Assembly: GCA_030043155.1 (NCBI GenBank)
Contig: JASHYE010000337.1
Coordinates: 1 to 6,392 of the forward strand
Length of the DNA stretch: 6,392 nt
Reading direction: 5' to 3'
Source of the DNA: Candidatus Acidiferrales bacterium
GTDB lineage: Bacteria; Acidobacteriota; Terriglobia; Acidoferrales; UBA7541
Below are positions 5,627 to 6,392 of the stretch, piece after piece. Numbering within the stretch: the first letter of the stretch is position 1; each line of letters starts with the position of its first letter. The notes beneath the pieces were generated by a model. It saw only the letters and a program-made list of their open reading frames with translations. It searched no databases and was not told the origin of the DNA. The translations under genes were made by a program, and so were the position numbers.

Positions 5627-5675
5627 TCGTCGCGGGGTGCGTCGATTCGCCGTGATTGCATTGCCACGTCGCACC
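5579..5675 (+). other. Structured leader region before the TonB receptor
   Basis: Two potential stems lie between the proposed transcription start and the ribosome binding site. One is GCCGCA (5579-5584) with TGCGGC (5592-5597), loop of seven. The other is GGTGCG (5636-5641) with CGCACC (5670-5675), which can enclose an inner stem CGTG (5651-5654) with CACG (5665-5668). I recognise no known riboswitch. The layout would fit a cis-acting leader that controls receptor expression, but folding was judged by eye. Confidence 0.3.
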
Positions 5676-5706
5676 GAAGCGAAAATTTCTCACCGTGGAG
5701 GTAGCT

Positions 5707-6392
5707 ATGTCTCTTGTGACCACCCATTCGGCGCCTACTATATTTAGAACTTCTGCCCGCGTCCTCACTTTTGCCGCTTTGCTCTCCTTCTTTCTCACAG
5801 CGGCAAGCCTGCGCCTGAACGCGCAGAGCGCCAGCACCGGCGCTCTCGCCGGTTTGGTGACCGACGCCTCTGGCGCGACAATTCCTGGGGCCCAGTTACA
5901 AGTCATGAGTGAAGCGTCGGGCGAAGTGCGCACCGTCACGACTGGGCCCGCGGGGAATTACTCCGTCCCACTGCTCCCGCCTGGTCGCTACACCGTCGTC
6001 GTCAGCAAGACTGGCTTCCGCACTTTAACCATTCCCCACGCGCAAGTTGTCGTCACAGAAACCAATGCCCTAAACATCCGCCTTGAAGTCGGCGAAATCT
6101 CGACAAAGGTGGTCGTTCAGGAACAGGTGCAGCAGCTCCAGACGGAAGACAGTACCCTCGGTCGCGTTACCACGGGTGAGCAGGTGGAGAGCTTGCCCCT
6201 CGCCATGCGCAACTTCACGCAGATCATCGGACTGAATCCCGGCGTGTCCACGGAAATTGCCAATGCCGGTGAACTGGGCCGCGGCGGCGGCGGCAACAAT
6301 GAGGATCCAACGGTATCCGAAGGCAACTGGGCATCCGACAACAATTTCCAGATGAACGGCGTCGGCGTGAATGACATCCAGCAAAGCGGCTA
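5707..6392 (+). CDS. TonB-dependent receptor with N-terminal carboxypeptidase-regulatory-like domain (5' part only)
   Basis: Partial gene: 228 codons are visible and the frame is open at the right edge. The protein is expected to be an outer-membrane beta-barrel importer of the Oar/acidobacterial type, driven by TonB-ExbBD. Residues 1-18 are polar and basic, 19-33 hydrophobic, with a signal cleavage likely around N38-A39-Q40. Residues 44-127 form a carboxypeptidase-regulatory-like beta-sandwich (GALAGLVTDASGATIPGAQL, then GNYSVPLLPPGRYTVVVSKTGF). The plug domain follows: VEVGE-like LEVGEISTKVVV (126-137), VTTGEQVESLPLAMRNFTQI (154-173), LNPGV (176-180), a Gly-rich run (191-196) and NNFQMNGVGVND (212-223). 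The barrel lies beyond the window. GGAGG (5697-5701) is five bases before ATG 5707, making the start secure. The substrate cannot be told from this part; acidobacterial members often occur in many copies and are linked to uptake of saccharides or peptides. It is preceded by its own promoter candidate and leader. Confidence 0.95.
   Translation, partial: MSLVTTHSAPTIFRTSARVLTFAALLSFFLTAASLRLNAQSASTGALAGLVTDASGATIPGAQLQVMSEASGEVRTVTTGPAGNYSVPLLPPGRYTVVVSKTGFRTLTIPHAQVVVTETNALNIRLEVGEISTKVVVQEQVQQLQTEDSTLGRVTTGEQVESLPLAMRNFTQIIGLNPGVSTEIANAGELGRGGGGNNEDPTVSEGNWASDNNFQMNGVGVNDIQQSG

Overview
The window looks like chromosomal DNA of an Acidobacteriota-type bacterium, probably of the Terriglobia/Koribacter kind. 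The indications are a moderately GC-rich sequence, a TonB-dependent receptor with an N-terminal carboxypeptidase-regulatory-like domain, a PEP-CTERM (exosortase-sorted) secreted protein, a fused FTCD enzyme, and an exported amidohydrolase of the type whose HxH metal motif reads LxQ. This placement is by pattern recognition only. No rRNA, tRNA, transposase, integrase or CRISPR array is visible.

Layout. Positions 1-391, minus strand: the N-terminal 130 codons of an exported N-acyl-D-amino-acid deacylase-like amidohydrolase, running off the left edge. Positions 392-522: a compact divergent promoter region with a tandem 9-bp repeat (GAACACGAA) next to the hutI start. Positions 523-1806, plus: hutI, imidazolonepropionase. 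Positions 1807-1903: an AT-richer spacer with a good promoter candidate whose -35 box lies inside a perfect 15-bp palindrome. Positions 1904-3433, plus: a bifunctional glutamate formimidoyltransferase / formimidoyl-THF cyclodeaminase. Positions 3479-4480, plus: an exported protein of unknown function, probably translated from the same mRNA as ftcD. Positions 4697-5383, plus: a PEP-CTERM protein with a TTG start, followed by a strong intrinsic terminator at 5408-5443. Positions 5444-5706: a promoter and structured leader with a possible 21-codon leader peptide. Positions 5707-6392, plus: the N-terminal 228 residues of a TonB-dependent receptor, cut by the right edge.

Function. HutI and FTCD together carry out the last two steps of histidine degradation by the tetrahydrofolate route: imidazolonepropionate to formiminoglutamate, then to glutamate, with the one-carbon unit passing to methenyl-THF and ammonia released. 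HutH and HutU, the first two steps, are not in the window. The divergent exported deacylase would act on N-acylated D-amino acids outside the cytoplasm, so the left half has an amino-acid scavenging theme. The right half encodes envelope and surface proteins with no demonstrated link to that pathway. I see no clear novel defence or mobile system. The points most worth checking are the regulatory DNA before hutI, ftcD and the TonB receptor, the altered metal site of the deacylase, and the unidentified exported protein behind ftcD.
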